Origin: Anisus vortex
Taxonomy: Eukaryota > Mollusca > Gastropoda > Planorbidae
Reading direction: 5' to 3'
Assembly: GCA_949126835.1 (NCBI GenBank)
Contig: OX421506.1
Coordinates: 30,734,441 to 30,798,440 of the forward strand
Length of the DNA stretch: 64,000 nucleotides
Translations under genes and position numbers: made by a program
Notes under the pieces: model-generated
Told to the model about the DNA's origin: nothing
The model's input: the letters and a program-made list of their open reading frames with translations, nothing else
The model's database searches: none
In this document: positions 47,106 through 59,240 of the stretch, piece after piece
How positions within the stretch are numbered: position 1 is the first letter of the stretch
How the letters are laid out: each line of letters starts with the position of its first letter

Positions 47106-47632
47106 TAAAGGTGTTCAACGAAAACCGGAATACCGGATTCCGGTTTTGAAACCGAAAACCGATTTTTATTTTCAAAACACCGCGTCTGTGCTTTATTATT
47201 AACAGCACTATTAATTACACATTCTTTTGATTCTCTTTCAACACATTATTTTACAAGTTACCATAAATATATGCCTCTTCATATGCTTCTTAATATTATG
47301 GTCAACGATAATCGGTAATTTGATTATCACTATTGAAAAATTGAAAGCTATTATCGGTTTTAATCAATTAGCCCAGATTTTTTTAGTTCTAAAGAATTTT
47401 ATGGTAAAGAGTACAAAATCATATTGTATTCATACAAATCAACCCCTTTAATGCCCTGCAAACACTCATTAAGTTTGAAATATTTTTCAAATATACCTAC
47501 AAAACTAAGCACATAATTTGGCTGTTCCGGCATGGGACTTGTGACATTGCGCGGGGGTTGGGGGGGGGGGGGAAACCAAAATCCGGTTTAAAACCGGTTT
47601 TATAGAACCGATAATCGGTTTTAACATCCCTA
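47106..47632. mobile_element. hAT-type non-autonomous element, 527 bp
   Basis: The ends are TAAAGGTGTTCAACGAAAACCGG and CCGATAATCGGTTTTAACATCCCTA, rich in ACCGGTTTT-type palindromes. The 8-bp duplication is GTTCTACT and GTTCTGCT with one mismatch. It includes a poly-G run near 47560. Confidence 0.8.
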
Positions 47633-48025
47633 GTTCTGCTGTTACAGGGAACGCAGCACCAATATGTAGCCTAGCCTCTCACTGGTAAGGAATACTGCCG
47701 TTTGCCCCTTGGCGTCGCTGATCGTCAACTCTATTGATCAGGCCCCACGAGAGGGGGGTACAGCCGGTACGCCGTACCGGGGCCCTCAAGAGTTTAGGGG
47801 GCCCATGAATATTTAAAATTAAATACAGTAGACTGTTGGCTTTCCAACCAGTAGTCCTGTGGTAATGACACGTAAATGTATTTTGCCTTTCTTTCCTTCA
47901 AAGAATGTACAAAATACATTGGCATATTAATACAGAGGAGTCGAAGTCGGTGAGTCGGAGTCGGAAGTAAAAAAAAATTTGGAGTCGGAACATTTATCTG
48001 CCGACTCCGCAGCCCTGTGCAAAAC

Positions 48026-49205
48026 TATTTATCTATCGTCAGAGAGGCATAGTTTCCCGCTGGGCCCAAAATAAGAATCAACCCTAGACAGACAGCCAAA
48101 AGGATTGAAGGGAGAGCTCCAATCTAACATCATTTAATACATTCTTCAAAATAAAACACTAAGCTGTAACCACGCATATGCGTAGGACGCAAACCTGTTC
48201 TGTAGCTTAGAATGTTCTTTATTATTAAATAATATACAATAGAAGTGTTGTTAGCATGCTGCCCTGATTTAGGCTAAGACAAAATGTAAGAAATAGATTA
48301 AACTTGTGAAAGTAATATTTTTGAAAAATTATTCTGATTACATTGCTTAAACTAATACATTTTAATAGGAGAATTTTGTTATCAGCTATTGCATAGTTAT
48401 AGTACATGACAGCGATCCCCTACCCTACTAGAAAAAAAAACAACGTTCAAATTTAATTAAAAAAATTGCTTGTTTTTAAAATTAACTTTTCAAAATGGTT
48501 GGACTATAGAGTATGTTAGCTGCTATATATATCTACTATATTACGATAAAATATTATAAATTAATCTAAAAACAATTTTACCATAACATGGAGAGTAAAA
48601 AGAAAGCGGAAAAAAAGCGGAACCCTCTAGTTTACAGTATATAACTTTATATGCACTACCAAAAGAAAAAAAAAATTATTACCATCGTAAAAGGTCATAA
48701 AGTCAATTGTGTTGGGCTTGATTGTTTGCTTTTGGCGCTTATTCAACCTCGGCTTTTGCCATATTTATTATAGGCTTATTGTATCAAGATTCGTTGCTTT
48801 GCTGCAGATCTAATATTAGCACTCTGGCTCTGTGTTGGCCCTGATATCTTATTTTTTCTTCGAAAATGGTAAAATTCATACGTCCAGGAAACTGTTGCCA
48901 GTTTAAAGACTATGTAATTTAAAAAAACTTGATAGACTATGTAGCTGCTACAAGGAGTGTATGAGATTTTGGTTTTCAAATTGAAAATAAGCTTAAATTA
49001 AAAAAAAAATATTTTATTACTCTTAGACTCTAATGTATAAGTTAGAGAAAATGTGTAAAATGACAATCTTGTATGCATTATCGTTTAAACAGTTGCCAAA
49101 CTTACTAAGCAATTAAGTCACTATGTAAGACATTAAGCTAATATCTCTTTAAGTAACGAAAACAAAAGAGAACATTTTATTTTCAATATAAGACGTATTT
49201 AATAC
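48026..49205. other. non-coding stretch
   Basis: No gene or repeat family is recognised. ORFs at 48225-48407 and 48776-48979 (minus) show no domain. Confidence 0.4.
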
Positions 49206-49209
49206 ACAG

Positions 49210-49440
49210 TATGTTAAGAAGCGTTTACAAGTTTCTGTGGCCACGGTATACAAAGGGATGTGTGACCAGCTCACAGCCACCTTACCTATCTCCAGCTACT
49301 GTCAGCTACCCATCACCAGGTTTTGAGCCTGAGATCTTTCTTATGAAAGCAGACTTTTTGCTAAGAACATATCTTAACTGGTATCAAGTTCGAATCCTGA
49401 TGAAAGCTATGATTTGTTCTCGGGTCCGGAGCATGTAATT
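49210..49440 (-). mobile_element. mollusc-type tRNA-derived SINE copy
   Basis: The minus strand reads ggctcaaaacctggtgatgg (B-box-like), then a gtagctgac stretch, aaggtggctgtgagctggtcacacatccc and taccgtggccacagaaac. This is the same order as the SINE at 24590-24800. The 75-codon plus-strand ORF across it is not a gene. Confidence 0.6.
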
Positions 49441-50060
49441 TAATAGAGCCTTATCTTATGGATAGGCCTACCTAACAGTAATTTATTTGAATTGCACCTA
49501 AATGCATACATACTTGTACCAATTTTTGAATGTTTACTTTAAAATAAATATATTTCTATTTTCTGGTGATCAATGCAGTCGTACTAAACCTATTTTTTGA
49601 AATCTTGTCTTTATAGCTATGTAATCATGTAGAAATTTTTACACATAACACTAAATGCGTAATACTTACGTTAAAAGGAATATGATGATAAATCCGCTTT
49701 ATCAATGATGTCAATACAGAAATTATATTTTGTTATAAATGTTAAACTTAAGCAGCCTTAAACCGTCAATTAAAAACATATGTACAAACAATGTCATTGA
49801 AAATGCTTTAGATATCATACATTAAAAAGCTACAACATATGAATTATGTTAACTAATGTGCGCCCTACCAAACACAGCACAAAACCTACAAGGGAAATAC
49901 TATATTATAATATAGTTAAAAATAAACAATTTCGCAACGCTTGTAATATTAGCTTAATTTAATGTTTTTCTGTGTAGCTTTTTCCATAAAATAATATGTG
50001 ATTTTACATTTACAATATACTTTTCATCGAAGCAAATAAAAATTAACTTATCAAATTTAC
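49441..50060 (-). other. start of the first intron of the CARD gene
   Basis: It begins gtaaatttgataag directly after the CARD exon on the minus strand and is AT-rich. The reading frame of the exon stays open to 49954 by chance. Confidence 0.5.
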
Positions 50061-50346
50061 CTGTTTGGTTTATTGTTTCCAGAATATGTTTGTATCTTTT
50101 CTCTAAAGATAGAAGAAAGTAATTAAAAGCTTCTCCTGGTCCAGCATGTAGCACAGCTCTCAACATAATTTCATTTCTTTCAGATTTATTTCTTGCGGTA
50201 CTAATTTGTTCTTTATCATCTAAAGAAATAACATCATATTGAAACAAGTAATCCACAATATCCAAAGCTTCAAGATTTTCTTTAAAATAGACATAGTTTT
50301 TCTTAATGTAGTCGAAATCTTTTGATTTTAGTTTTCCTCTAGACAT
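50061..50346 (-). CDS. CARD-domain exon, first coding exon
   Basis: The minus strand starts at ATG 50346 (MSRGKLKSKDF) and encodes 95 residues up to CCAAACAG|gtaaat, a strong phase-1 donor. The translation fits a whole CARD of about 90 residues: six helices, with the hallmark LEALDIVDYLFQYDVISLDDKEQI, RNEIMLRAVLHAGPGEAFNYFLLSL and KRYKHILETI segments. CARDs are homotypic interaction domains of the death-fold family, used in innate immune and apoptotic assemblies (family knowledge). The open frame beyond the donor (to 49954) is Ile/Phe/Lys-rich and looks intronic. The likely next exon is 27095-26466, in matching phase, which would give a CARD followed by a long helix. The exon itself is secure; what it is spliced to is inference. 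Confidence 0.82.
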
Positions 50347-50983
50347 TTCTAATATAATATCACTATTTCAAATTAATTATAGTTTAATATCGTTAATATA
50401 GGTCCTGCAATAAAGCCAACGATGAAGATCAGATATAGTTTTTAAAGTATGTTTATAACAATCGCTAACAACACAAAGGCTATAAATGATTGTATGCACA
50501 GTTCACTTTGACATATCTCGTGGAGCTCGTTCTTTGGATTATTTTACTGTAAGAATGTTTAAAAATGTACGCCTAATAATAACAGTACTCGTATTCGCAT
50601 TAACGATTTCTTTATCAAGGCATTATAAGTTACGTGTTAACCAAATTTAAATGGGCTATTTCAAGTAAGTAAAAATATTAACGTCAGGTTAAACAAATCA
50701 TTTAAAAACCGTATTAAATGCTAGACAAAAGTTATGACTTATGCAACGAAATGCGTCCAAATGACGAAGAAACGAATTACTACAATAATCAATAAGGATT
50801 ACGTTTTCATATGTTTGTCAGTATTTTTATTATACTTCATTATATGTTATATATCATTACTATATGTTTGTTTGAAAAGTGTAATAACTTGTAAATTGAA
50901 TTTTATTAGTACTAACGTGGATGATGAATATAAAAAAGCTGTCAACTTCAATTTGGCCACAATTTATGTGCTTGTGATACTAG
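50347..50983. other. region upstream of the CARD exon
   Basis: Probable 5' UTR or promoter of the minus-strand gene, AT-rich with no clear core promoter. A divergent 84-codon plus-strand ORF (50734-50988) contains one hydrophobic segment near its middle but no known domain; I do not call it a gene. Confidence 0.35.
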
Positions 50984-51789
50984 TGTAACATTTCGATAGC
51001 TCGCCAAACACTAAATAGCAATCTTTTATTCATATTTACAATCGTACCACGACACGACAAAGAAAAAAAAAGATGTATTAAAGTTACCAAAATAGTATTA
51101 TGTCACATATTGGTAGTTCCAAATACTGGAACACACATTACTTATTTCCTCTCTCTCTCCAACGCGAGTTTTGTGGGCGGTACTAAGCCTAGACTGTTCT
51201 AGGAATCCACTCTCGTGCCGACCTCAAATTCTCGGAATGGCTAGGAATAGTTAATTATTTTACGTACAGGAAAGTTCATATTAAAACTATCGTTTTTATT
51301 ATGAGTTTTGGTAAATGATACCATTATTTTCACCCCTTTTAGTAATAAGTATGTTCCCCGCTCTTCTCCGCGAGTATTTAATGATTCGTGTTGTCTTCAA
51401 GGCAGTGAGTTTTGTAGATACTTTCCTTTGAGCTTGTTATGGACGCTTGTGTTGGCACTATTCTATTATTGCTGTAAATACTACAACTACTGTACATACT
51501 TTATCACCTGAATTAAATTATCAACAACATTTACACTGAAGCGTCCTCGTCAAGCTACTATTCTATTTTTGTTTCATTGTTTACAATACGATAATATATT
51601 TATTTACAACTACAACGTCAAGGAAAGGAACTGTTAGAACGCAAATCCTGAGTTGGTGCCCAGGACAATAAGAAGAGTTCGTGTAATACTGAAATATAAA
51701 TAATAATAACCAAAGTCTACCCTAGGACTAACGAAAATTATCAACAACATTTACACGGCTCTGACCACAAGGGGATTGTGGTCGTAACA
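50984..51789 (+). mobile_element. possible solo LTR
   Basis: The segment starts TGTAACATTTCG and ends GGATTGTGGTCGTAACA, TG...CA ends with a partial inverted match. It contains the 22-nt sequence AAATTATCAACAACATTTACAC twice (about 51516 and 51735). No target duplication is clear, so this is tentative. Confidence 0.3.
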
Positions 51790-52261
51790 AGTATTACATT
51801 TCTACATTAAGTACTGAGTTTATTAATTAAATCATTTGGTTGTTGTTTTTTGTTTTTTTGCTGGTGTTTTTCTTTTTATTAACTCCAAAACTTCCAGGGC
51901 CAAATCTGTTTTGTAACTCTTTGCCTATAGATTTTAACTTCATTAGAACCCTCAGTTAATGAAATAACAATCCTTTGGTCACCCTTACTTTCGTGTTACA
52001 CAATATATAATACAAAATAAAACATACTGGAAGTGACAAAAAATATATTATTGTTAAAGTTCATGTAATAATTATACACACACACAGAAACGCGAAACAA
52101 GGAAAACGAGAAGGCGAGTGACTGTAAGTTGTTGTTTTGTTTGATTAAGATGTTAATATTGCTATTTTACAGTCTTCTATAGTTTGTAGGCTATTCCTTA
52201 TAGATTGTACAAATTTCCATAATACATTATAATTACAGCCTAATGAACCAACAACAACTAG
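51790..52261. other. non-coding stretch
   Basis: AT-rich, nothing recognised. Confidence 0.4.
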
Positions 52262-52500
52262 ATACAAATTAAATATCTAGGGGCCATCCTAACCGTACAC
52301 GGAAGCTGTGAGGCAGAAATTTGAGCGAGGATTGGGTGGGCAATGGCAGCAATGGCTAGACTAAACATTGAATCAGAATCTGGTCCAGCAAAATAATTAG
52401 TCACCCAATAAAGCTCAGGTCTAACATAATTTAACCCTTGTGCAAAATATTGTTCTGTACGGATGAGAGACCTGGACGCACTGGTAGCAGCCATCCTTTC
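52262..52500 (+). pseudogene. RTE-type LINE RT fragment
   Basis: The plus strand reads IKYLGAILTVHGSCEAEI, a stop, then ARIGWAMAAMARLN, and after degradation CSVRMRDLDAL (an altered LYG.ETWTL). It resembles the fragment at 13866-14525 but is more decayed. Confidence 0.65.
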
Positions 52501-53125
52501 ACACTATATCTTCTCAAGTGTTTCACGCAGATAATAGAATTTATTTTTCCAGATAGAGCGTTCTTGAAATTCCAATAGCTCCATTTTCAGATTTCCTAAT
52601 TCTATACCACATAAGCAGGAAAGATCACGTTCTCCAAATTCGGCATTATCCGGGGAAGTAAGAAAACAGATGGGTGTCTCCATCTTACGGAACTGTACAA
52701 ATTTATTACCGAAATTCTCCTTTGCAGCTGCTACAATGCTAAAAAATTCCTCGCAAATTTCCTAATGATTGTAGCATGTATGATTGTCGGTACATGTTTT
52801 AGAATTTTGTGAATGCATTTTTACTTTTGGAAAATAGTTCAGCTGTCCACTTTGTAGGTCTCTCTCAAAAACCTGCAGTTTTCTTTCAAATGTTCTGATA
52901 TCACAAAACATCATTTCTACTGTTGTCCTGAATCTTGCATTTGTTTATTCAATTCATTGAAATGCGCTGTAAAATCTGTAAAAAAAAACTTGAGGTTCGT
53001 ACGCCAGACCATATCAGTGAGCTGATAATCCTGCTCCTTTTTGATTCATAAACAGTTTAATTTCATCCAAGCATGCTACACATCTCTCCAATACTCGTCC
53101 TCTGTTCAGCCTTTTTAAATGTTGT
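52500..53125 (-). pseudogene. ZBED5/GTF2IRD2-like hAT transposase relic
   Basis: The minus strand gives HLKRLNRGRVLERCVACLDE, then IKLFMNQKG, DIRTFERKLQVFERDLQSG, LNYFPKV, FGNKFVQFRKMETPICFLTSP and ELGNLKMELLEFQERSIW. This order corresponds to the C-terminal half of hAT transposase-derived proteins of the ZBED5/GTF2IRD2 type. Several in-frame stops (near 53021, 52945 and 52765) show that it is decayed. The BED finger and the first catalytic Asp are missing, and the hAT dimerisation end is not visible. Confidence 0.7.
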
Positions 53126-54096
53126 GTACTTATATTTCGTGTAGTCTTTCTGTATTCAATTTTTTATAAATAAATACATTAAATTATCTTATATAGATAA
53201 AGCGTTGTAATCTGTTTTTTTTTCATTTATATTATTGCTAATGTTTTTAAAGTAAATTTAACTTAAACTAAATGTTATTTTCCTGTTTACGGCTTTTTTA
53301 ACGAGCCAAAGTACTAAATCAAATTATATCTGAATCTAGAATGGAACAGATCTCTTAGTAAAATCCTTTCATTTCACAAAGCCCTTATCTTTTAGAAAAT
53401 GAGTTTATAGTACACTTAATAGTTTAATTAATTTACCATTTTAAATGCTAGACAATTAACTTTATGTTTTTTTCATTTAGCATAGGTCTACATAAATATG
53501 CTCTAGTAAAATAAAAAAAAAAAGCTTTACAAGATATGACAATAAAAATGTATATTTATTGTCTCAACATCAAATTCACTGTAACTCCATATATTTTTAT
53601 TACATTACAAATGATCATAAAATTTCAATAAAACTAAGAAATATATTATTTCACAAAGAAAGGAATTGATCATACACTAGTACAGAAATTTAAAAAAAAA
53701 AAAAAAAAAGAAAGAACAATGTTCATAAAAGAAAAAGTATGTTGACAATAATATCTATGAATTTATGTTGTTGTTTTTTTCTGAAGCTTTTGTTATTTAT
53801 TGTAAAACTCATTTTATTCTGCTATAATTTTTCAAATAATTAATATCATTAGACATCCATTCTTTCAAACCAGAAAATAATGTGCATACGCATTTATCTT
53901 ATACTTTAAAAAAATAATTTAATATTGTAAAATCAATAATTGAATTAAAAGTGTTTCCATTTTGGTTGGCACATTTTATGTGGAACTTTGCTTTTATTTA
54001 TATTTATATTCCATATTCCATTAATAATTCCCAAACATAGAAGAATTCATATTCATTCATAGAAGGTCATATGTGTTGTGTTGCGCCAGCAGGCAG
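53126..54096. other. AT-rich stretch
   Basis: Poly-A runs and AT-rich sequence; nothing recognised. Confidence 0.45.
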
Positions 54097-57000
54097 CAGT
54101 GTGTTTTTGCGTTCTCTACTTGAGTGTTTTATATGTCTTCTATGTTCACTTTAGAGTGTTAATTTTTATACCAGTGGATTCGTGGACATTTTCTCTTGAC
54201 AAAAGGTGTAATTATTTTAGTGTTTCTGGATAAGTCTAATGAGTGATTACTTAATTTACCTTCTAATTAATCTATTAATACTGTAAAACAGGACTGAGCT
54301 TTTTCATAAAACTGGTCTCAACTGGTCTAAATGTTTACCCGTTCCGCTCCAGTAAACCGGTGTTTACAAACATTTCTGACGACACACTATTTCTATTGTG
54401 TGTTGTGTTTATTCTGATCTTTCTAAGTACTTTTAAAATGAATCAAAGCTTTCTACGTAGTATTGGGAAAATATGCTCGGATCGCCATACCCGTGTCGAT
54501 AACAAAGTTTTTCAAATGATTCGTTGTCTTGGCATAGGGCGTCAACCACCAACGAGACGCGGGACTAGGGGTGGACGTCTTCATCGCATTACACCTGTAA
54601 TCCCCGATGTTAACGAACAAGTCACCTACCATCATGATGTTCCTATTTCTGTACGCTCGCCCCAGGCACCATCGCTCCCATCACGCCCATTTTTCTCGTT
54701 GTCTTACACTCCAAAAACACATAAAGATTATGAACCTAAATGCTCAGTCATGCGGCAACAAGACCCTCAAGCTGGCTGAGACAATAGTGGACGATAATTT
54801 CGATATAGTGCTCTTGAGTTAAACATGGTTCAGGGAGGAAGGTGACGAGCCTAGGATTTCCGAATTGACATCAAAAAGCTTTATATCGCTGAATATTCCT
54901 CGCCTGATAGGCAAAGGTGGAGGTTTAATCGTAATAAATAAAGATTGTCTAATTAAAAATGTAACTACCATACAAACCGTGCATCATTCATAACCTTTGA
55001 CATGTGCGAAGTCCGACTAAACTTCAGCGGTAGAACGCTAACTATCGTCTTCCTCTACCGACCACCACCGAGCAAGAAAAATAAACTCACACCCAGTAAG
55101 TTTATTCAAGAATTTCAAGATCTGTTAGATCTTTATATTTATACCAGAGACCTCTTTGTTATCGGTGATGTCAACCTACATTTCGACAGTAGCAAAGAAA
55201 TATATGTGGAGAAGTTAAAGAAAGCCCTCCTGGAACGAAATCTGGAACAGATTGTGTCTGTCCCTACACATGTTAAGGGTCATACCCTTGATTGGAATAT
55301 AACAATTATGATTCCATAAGTGACCTTAACGTGATCGATCAGGGAATCTCTGATCACTTCCTCATCTCCGTTGAGCTATGCCTATTAAAGCCTAAAAAGC
55401 AGTTGAGGAAATTCAAATCCAGAAAGATGAAAGACATTAACATTTCTAATTTTAGGTCTGATATTAGTGCCTTGTTGCGGCAGTCAGTTTTGTCGGATTT
55501 ATACACTCACTATATCACCTGCCTAAGAAAGCTGGTAGACATCCATGTTCCTCTGACAACCCGATTAGTCTCCGATCGATTATCGGCTCCATGGATGTCA
55601 AACGAGATCAAGGTAGCGAAAAAGCTGCGCCGTCAGGCTGAGAGGAAGTACAAGCAAACCGGTCTAACAGTGCACCGACACTTGTATACACAAAAGAAAA
55701 ACTGTGTCAATCGTCTGATTCGAGAAGCTAAGACAATGCATCTTCGCAATAAGATTGAGAGCGCGGACTCATCTCGGGTGCTGTTTAAAATAACTACAGA
55801 GATCTTGGGTGGTGTATGTAAACCTGTACTACCATGTTCCATTCTCCCTGCCGACCTCCCTGACTCCTTTAATCAATTTTTCACAGACAGAATCAAGAAA
55901 ATTAGGGAAGACCTAGACAATCAAACAAGTCTGCTCCACAATGATCCAGTCTTCCAGGGTTCTCACCTCAGTGAGTTTCACATAGTATCGGAAGCATCTG
56001 TTAAGGAAATTATTATTAACATGCCTAAATTGTCTTGCGAACTCGATCCCATCCCTGTCTCCCTCTTCAATGATTGTATCAACGAACTAATACCTTCGAT
56101 CACTACGATGATGAATGCTTCATTAGCTTCAGGTATTGTGCCTCAATCAATGAAAAATGCACTGGTTAAACCCCTCTTAAAGAAGCCTAGCCTCGATCCT
56201 GAGTGTTTAAAAAACTATCGGCCTGTATCCAACCTTCCATTACTTTCGAAAGTCTTGGAGCGCATTGTGCTAAAACAGTTGTTGTCTCACTTGGAGCAGC
56301 ATTGCCTCTTGGAGCAGTTTCAGTCCGCCTATCGAAAGAGTCATAGCACGGAGACGGCATTGGTCAGGGTTGTCAACGACCTACTATGCACATCGGACTC
56401 GGGTCATGTGTCTATTCTGGCAATGCTCGACCTGTCTGCCGCTTTTGACACTCTTGACCATGAGATCCTGATTGACAGGTTTGCAACCACATTTGGCTGC
56501 TCAGGCTGTGTTCTTCGTTGGTTTAGGTCATACCTGTCTGAGCGCACTCAAAGTGTTGCTATAGATGTTCCTCTCGGCACCTTCAACGCTGAAATATGGA
56601 GTGTCCCAAGGATCTGTTCTATGACCAGTGATGTTCGCAATGTACGTGTATCCACTCGGCCAGGTCATCAAACCGTTCGAAATTTCGTATCACCTCTACG
56701 CCGATGACACGCAACTGTACGATCATGCGGTCCCTCTTGATGCCCCTCGACTCGCTGCAAAGGTCACTTGCGCAATCGCCAACGTCTATTCGTGGTCGGG
56801 AAGAAATGGGCTTAAAATGAATGAGGAAAAAACAGAGATAATCCGAATTGGAACCAAGAGAAATTTGGTCAAATTCACCGGTTCATAATCCATCAACAAA
56901 GTGAAGAATCTTGGTGTTTTACTGAATCCTACGCTGTCTTTCGACCAACAAATATCTCATATGTGCAGAGGTCTATATCTACAGTTGCGTAGACTGGGCC

Positions 57001-57745
57001 AAATACCTCCCTATTTGTCCACTGATTCTGCAAAGACACTGGCAGTCGCTCTGATACTTTCCCGTATCGACTATTGTAACTCCCTGCTAGTCGGCCTGCC
57101 CGAAGACAAAATCGCCAGGCTACAGAGAATACAGACCAGTACTGCGCGCTTGGTCATGCGCAAATCAAGGCGAGACTCGGGAACCGCCCTTCTTCGTTCG
57201 CTCCATTGGCTCCCCGTGAAAGCCAGAATTGAGTATAACGTGGCGCTACTTTGCCATCAGTGCATTTTTAATAACGCGTTTCCGTCCTATCTCAAAGAAC
57301 TCATAACACCATTTGTCCCTCAAAGAACACTTCGTTCTGCCAACTCATCGCTTCTGGAAGAGCCCCGTTTCTCTCTGACGACCGTTGGCCTTAGAGCCTT
57401 CTCGGTATCCGGTCCGAAGGTGTGGAATCTACTTCCCATTCAACTCAGGCAAACAAGCTCCATTGATTCCTTCAAAAAGAACTTAAAAACTCATTATTTC
57501 AATATTTATCTTACTTAACATGCTTTGAGCACTACTGTCTTACTTATATGTTAGGTGGGTTATTTTGTTTTGGTTGTTTGATTTGTTCCATGTTTGTAAA
57601 GTTTTGAATCATTATTTAGTTTTTTTATCTCTTAGCCGATAGATTGTATCCGTGTTCTGAGTTGTATGTTAAATGCGCTCTGAGCTTGCATTATGCTAGT
57701 TGGCAGCGCTATACTAATGTCATTATTATTATTATTATTATTATT
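54097..57745 (+). mobile_element. second CR1/L2-like LINE copy, broken
   Basis: Closely similar to 38302-42011 over its full length, from the 5' cagtgtgttttt to the (ATT)n tail at 57719-57745. Left and right boundaries follow that alignment. No clear target duplication is visible. Confidence 0.88.
54360..57518 (+). pseudogene. LINE endonuclease-RT pseudogene
   Basis: It matches the intact LINE ORF but has at least six disabling changes by eye: an 11-nt deletion near 54665, a Glu-to-TAA change at about 54821, a one-base loss near 54970, a local rearrangement near 55300, a 4-nt deletion near 56565 and a 30-nt deletion with a TAA near 56886. Open pieces cover the endonuclease start (54360-54779), most of the endonuclease C-terminus and RT (55292-56707), the YADD region (56628-56888) and the C-terminal domain (56901-57518). 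No full protein can be made. Confidence 0.88.
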
Positions 57746-57764
57746 CAAATATTTAAAAAAAAAA

Positions 57765-57782
57765 GTCCTTTAAAGAAAGTGT
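57765..57782. repeat. LINE copy 2 target-site duplication, left
   Basis: GTCCTTTAAAGAAAGTGT, repeated at 62343-62360 with one mismatch. Confidence 0.85.
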
Positions 57783-58433
57783 ATGTTTATCGCTAACAAG
57801 CATAACATGTAAAATACTTGAGCATATAATATATATTAATATAGTAAATCATCTAGACAAACTTAATGCACTGTGCCCATACCAACATGACTTCAGGAAA
57901 AACAGATCATGTGAGAATCAATTAATAGGCTTAATAGATGATTTGTCTAAGGGATTAGATAATAACAACCAAATTGATACTATATTACCAGATTTTTCCA
58001 AATCATTCCATATAGTTCATCATTCTAGTCTATTAAAAAAAAAAAATTGGGGCATCTCTGGTCCCTTACATCAGTGGATTCAGGACTTTCTCATAGGTAG
58101 AGAACAAGCAGTGATAATAAATGGCTCTACGTCATCACCAATAACTGTAAACTCAGGAGTTACACAAGGAACTGTTCTAGGAACCCTACTATTTCTACTT
58201 CATATTAATTATCTACTAAATTGCATCAACACAGGAACAAAAGTAAGATTATTTGCCGATGATTGCATAATTTATAGAACAATAAAAACAGGAAAAGATA
58301 GTGAACTTTTACAAAAAGATGAACCACACAAATGGGAATTAAACTGGAGTATGTCTTTTCACCCAGAAAAATGCCAACTAATGAGGGTATCCAAGAAAAA
58401 GAAACAAATAATGCAAACTACTTCATTCAAGGT

Positions 58434-58698
58434 CAGTGGGGTATTTAGACATGTTCCACATATTACTATGGAACAGGGGCCCCCACACAAAATGGGCTCC
58501 CACTTATTCAAAAAAAAATAATTTTGTCATTTCTTTTGGCAATTAGAATGGTGCTCTCGTAAAAGCGCACAATGAATAAAGATAATGAGAAATCGCATTT
58601 GATTGTTAATTGACACTGGAAGGTTCGAGTCCACGAGGAGACCTCGCATAAATTTGGCCCGTGGGAACAGGACCCCCACGATCCTAAACACGGCCCTG
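58434..58698. mobile_element. hAT-type MITE inside the LINE, 265 bp
   Basis: The ends are CAGTGGGGTATTTAG and CCTAAACACGGCCCTG. The 8-bp duplication is TTCAAGGT (58426-58433) and TTCATGGT (58699-58706). Copy 1 of the LINE at about 4192-4208 shows the uninterrupted target. It is the same family as 46757-47066. Confidence 0.92.
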
Positions 58699-59137
58699 TT
58701 CATGGTAAATAACTAACTTAAAGTAACAATGCTAAGGATATAGGAATAATAATAAATGACAATTTATCTTGGAACCCTCATATTGATGAAGTAATTAACA
58801 AATCAAACAAAACATTAGGATTCATAAAAAGGAACTTTTACAAATGCAATAAGACATGGGCGCCCGCAGGGGGGGGGCAAGGGGGGGCACTTGCCCCCCC
58901 CCTGGAAAAGTGACCCCCCCCCCCCCCCCGATTGATAGATAAAAAAAAATTTGGACTAAAATATACAAAAAAATAATAATTAAAACACTTATAATTAACT
59001 GTAACAACTGTGACTCCTTCCATTGTCTTATCAATCTCATTATCTTTGGGGATTAATCAGGTATACTACATTGATAATTGAGATAGTGAAGCCTTGAGTT
59101 AGTTTGATTTTCGGAAAACACGAGAATACAAAAGTAG

Positions 59138-59240
59138 CAAAAATTTCATCGACTTGTTACCTTGCCGTATGCCTTACTAGTTTTGCTAACATTACCAGCA
59201 ACAACATGTACGGTGGAGCGATCGTTCAGCACATTCGTCG
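59138..59240 (+). pseudogene. hAT transposase fragment 1
   Basis: Reads LLVLLTLPATTCTVERSFSTF, the start of the C-terminal dimerisation region of hAT transposases (ERSFS motif). It is broken off here by inserted LINE sequence. The upstream frame has a stop. Confidence 0.75.

Larger units (their letters stand above)
45919..48017. mobile_element. hAT-type element with three nested insertions
   Basis: A perfect 8-bp duplication TGCAAAAC (45911-45918 and 48018-48025) flanks a 2099-bp unit. It begins CAGGGCTGTG with GGAGTCGGAGTCG repeats and ends with CCGACTCCGCAGCCCTG. This is the GAGTCGGAGTCG-type hAT family known from many animals. No transposase can be read. Three smaller insertions inside (46321-46498, 46757-47066, 47106-47632) make up about half its length. 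Confidence 0.9.

Noticed and set aside
50734..50988. 84-codon plus ORF with a hydrophobic segment
   Set aside because: No family resemblance, and AT-rich DNA readily gives such Ile/Phe/Leu stretches; kept only as a note.
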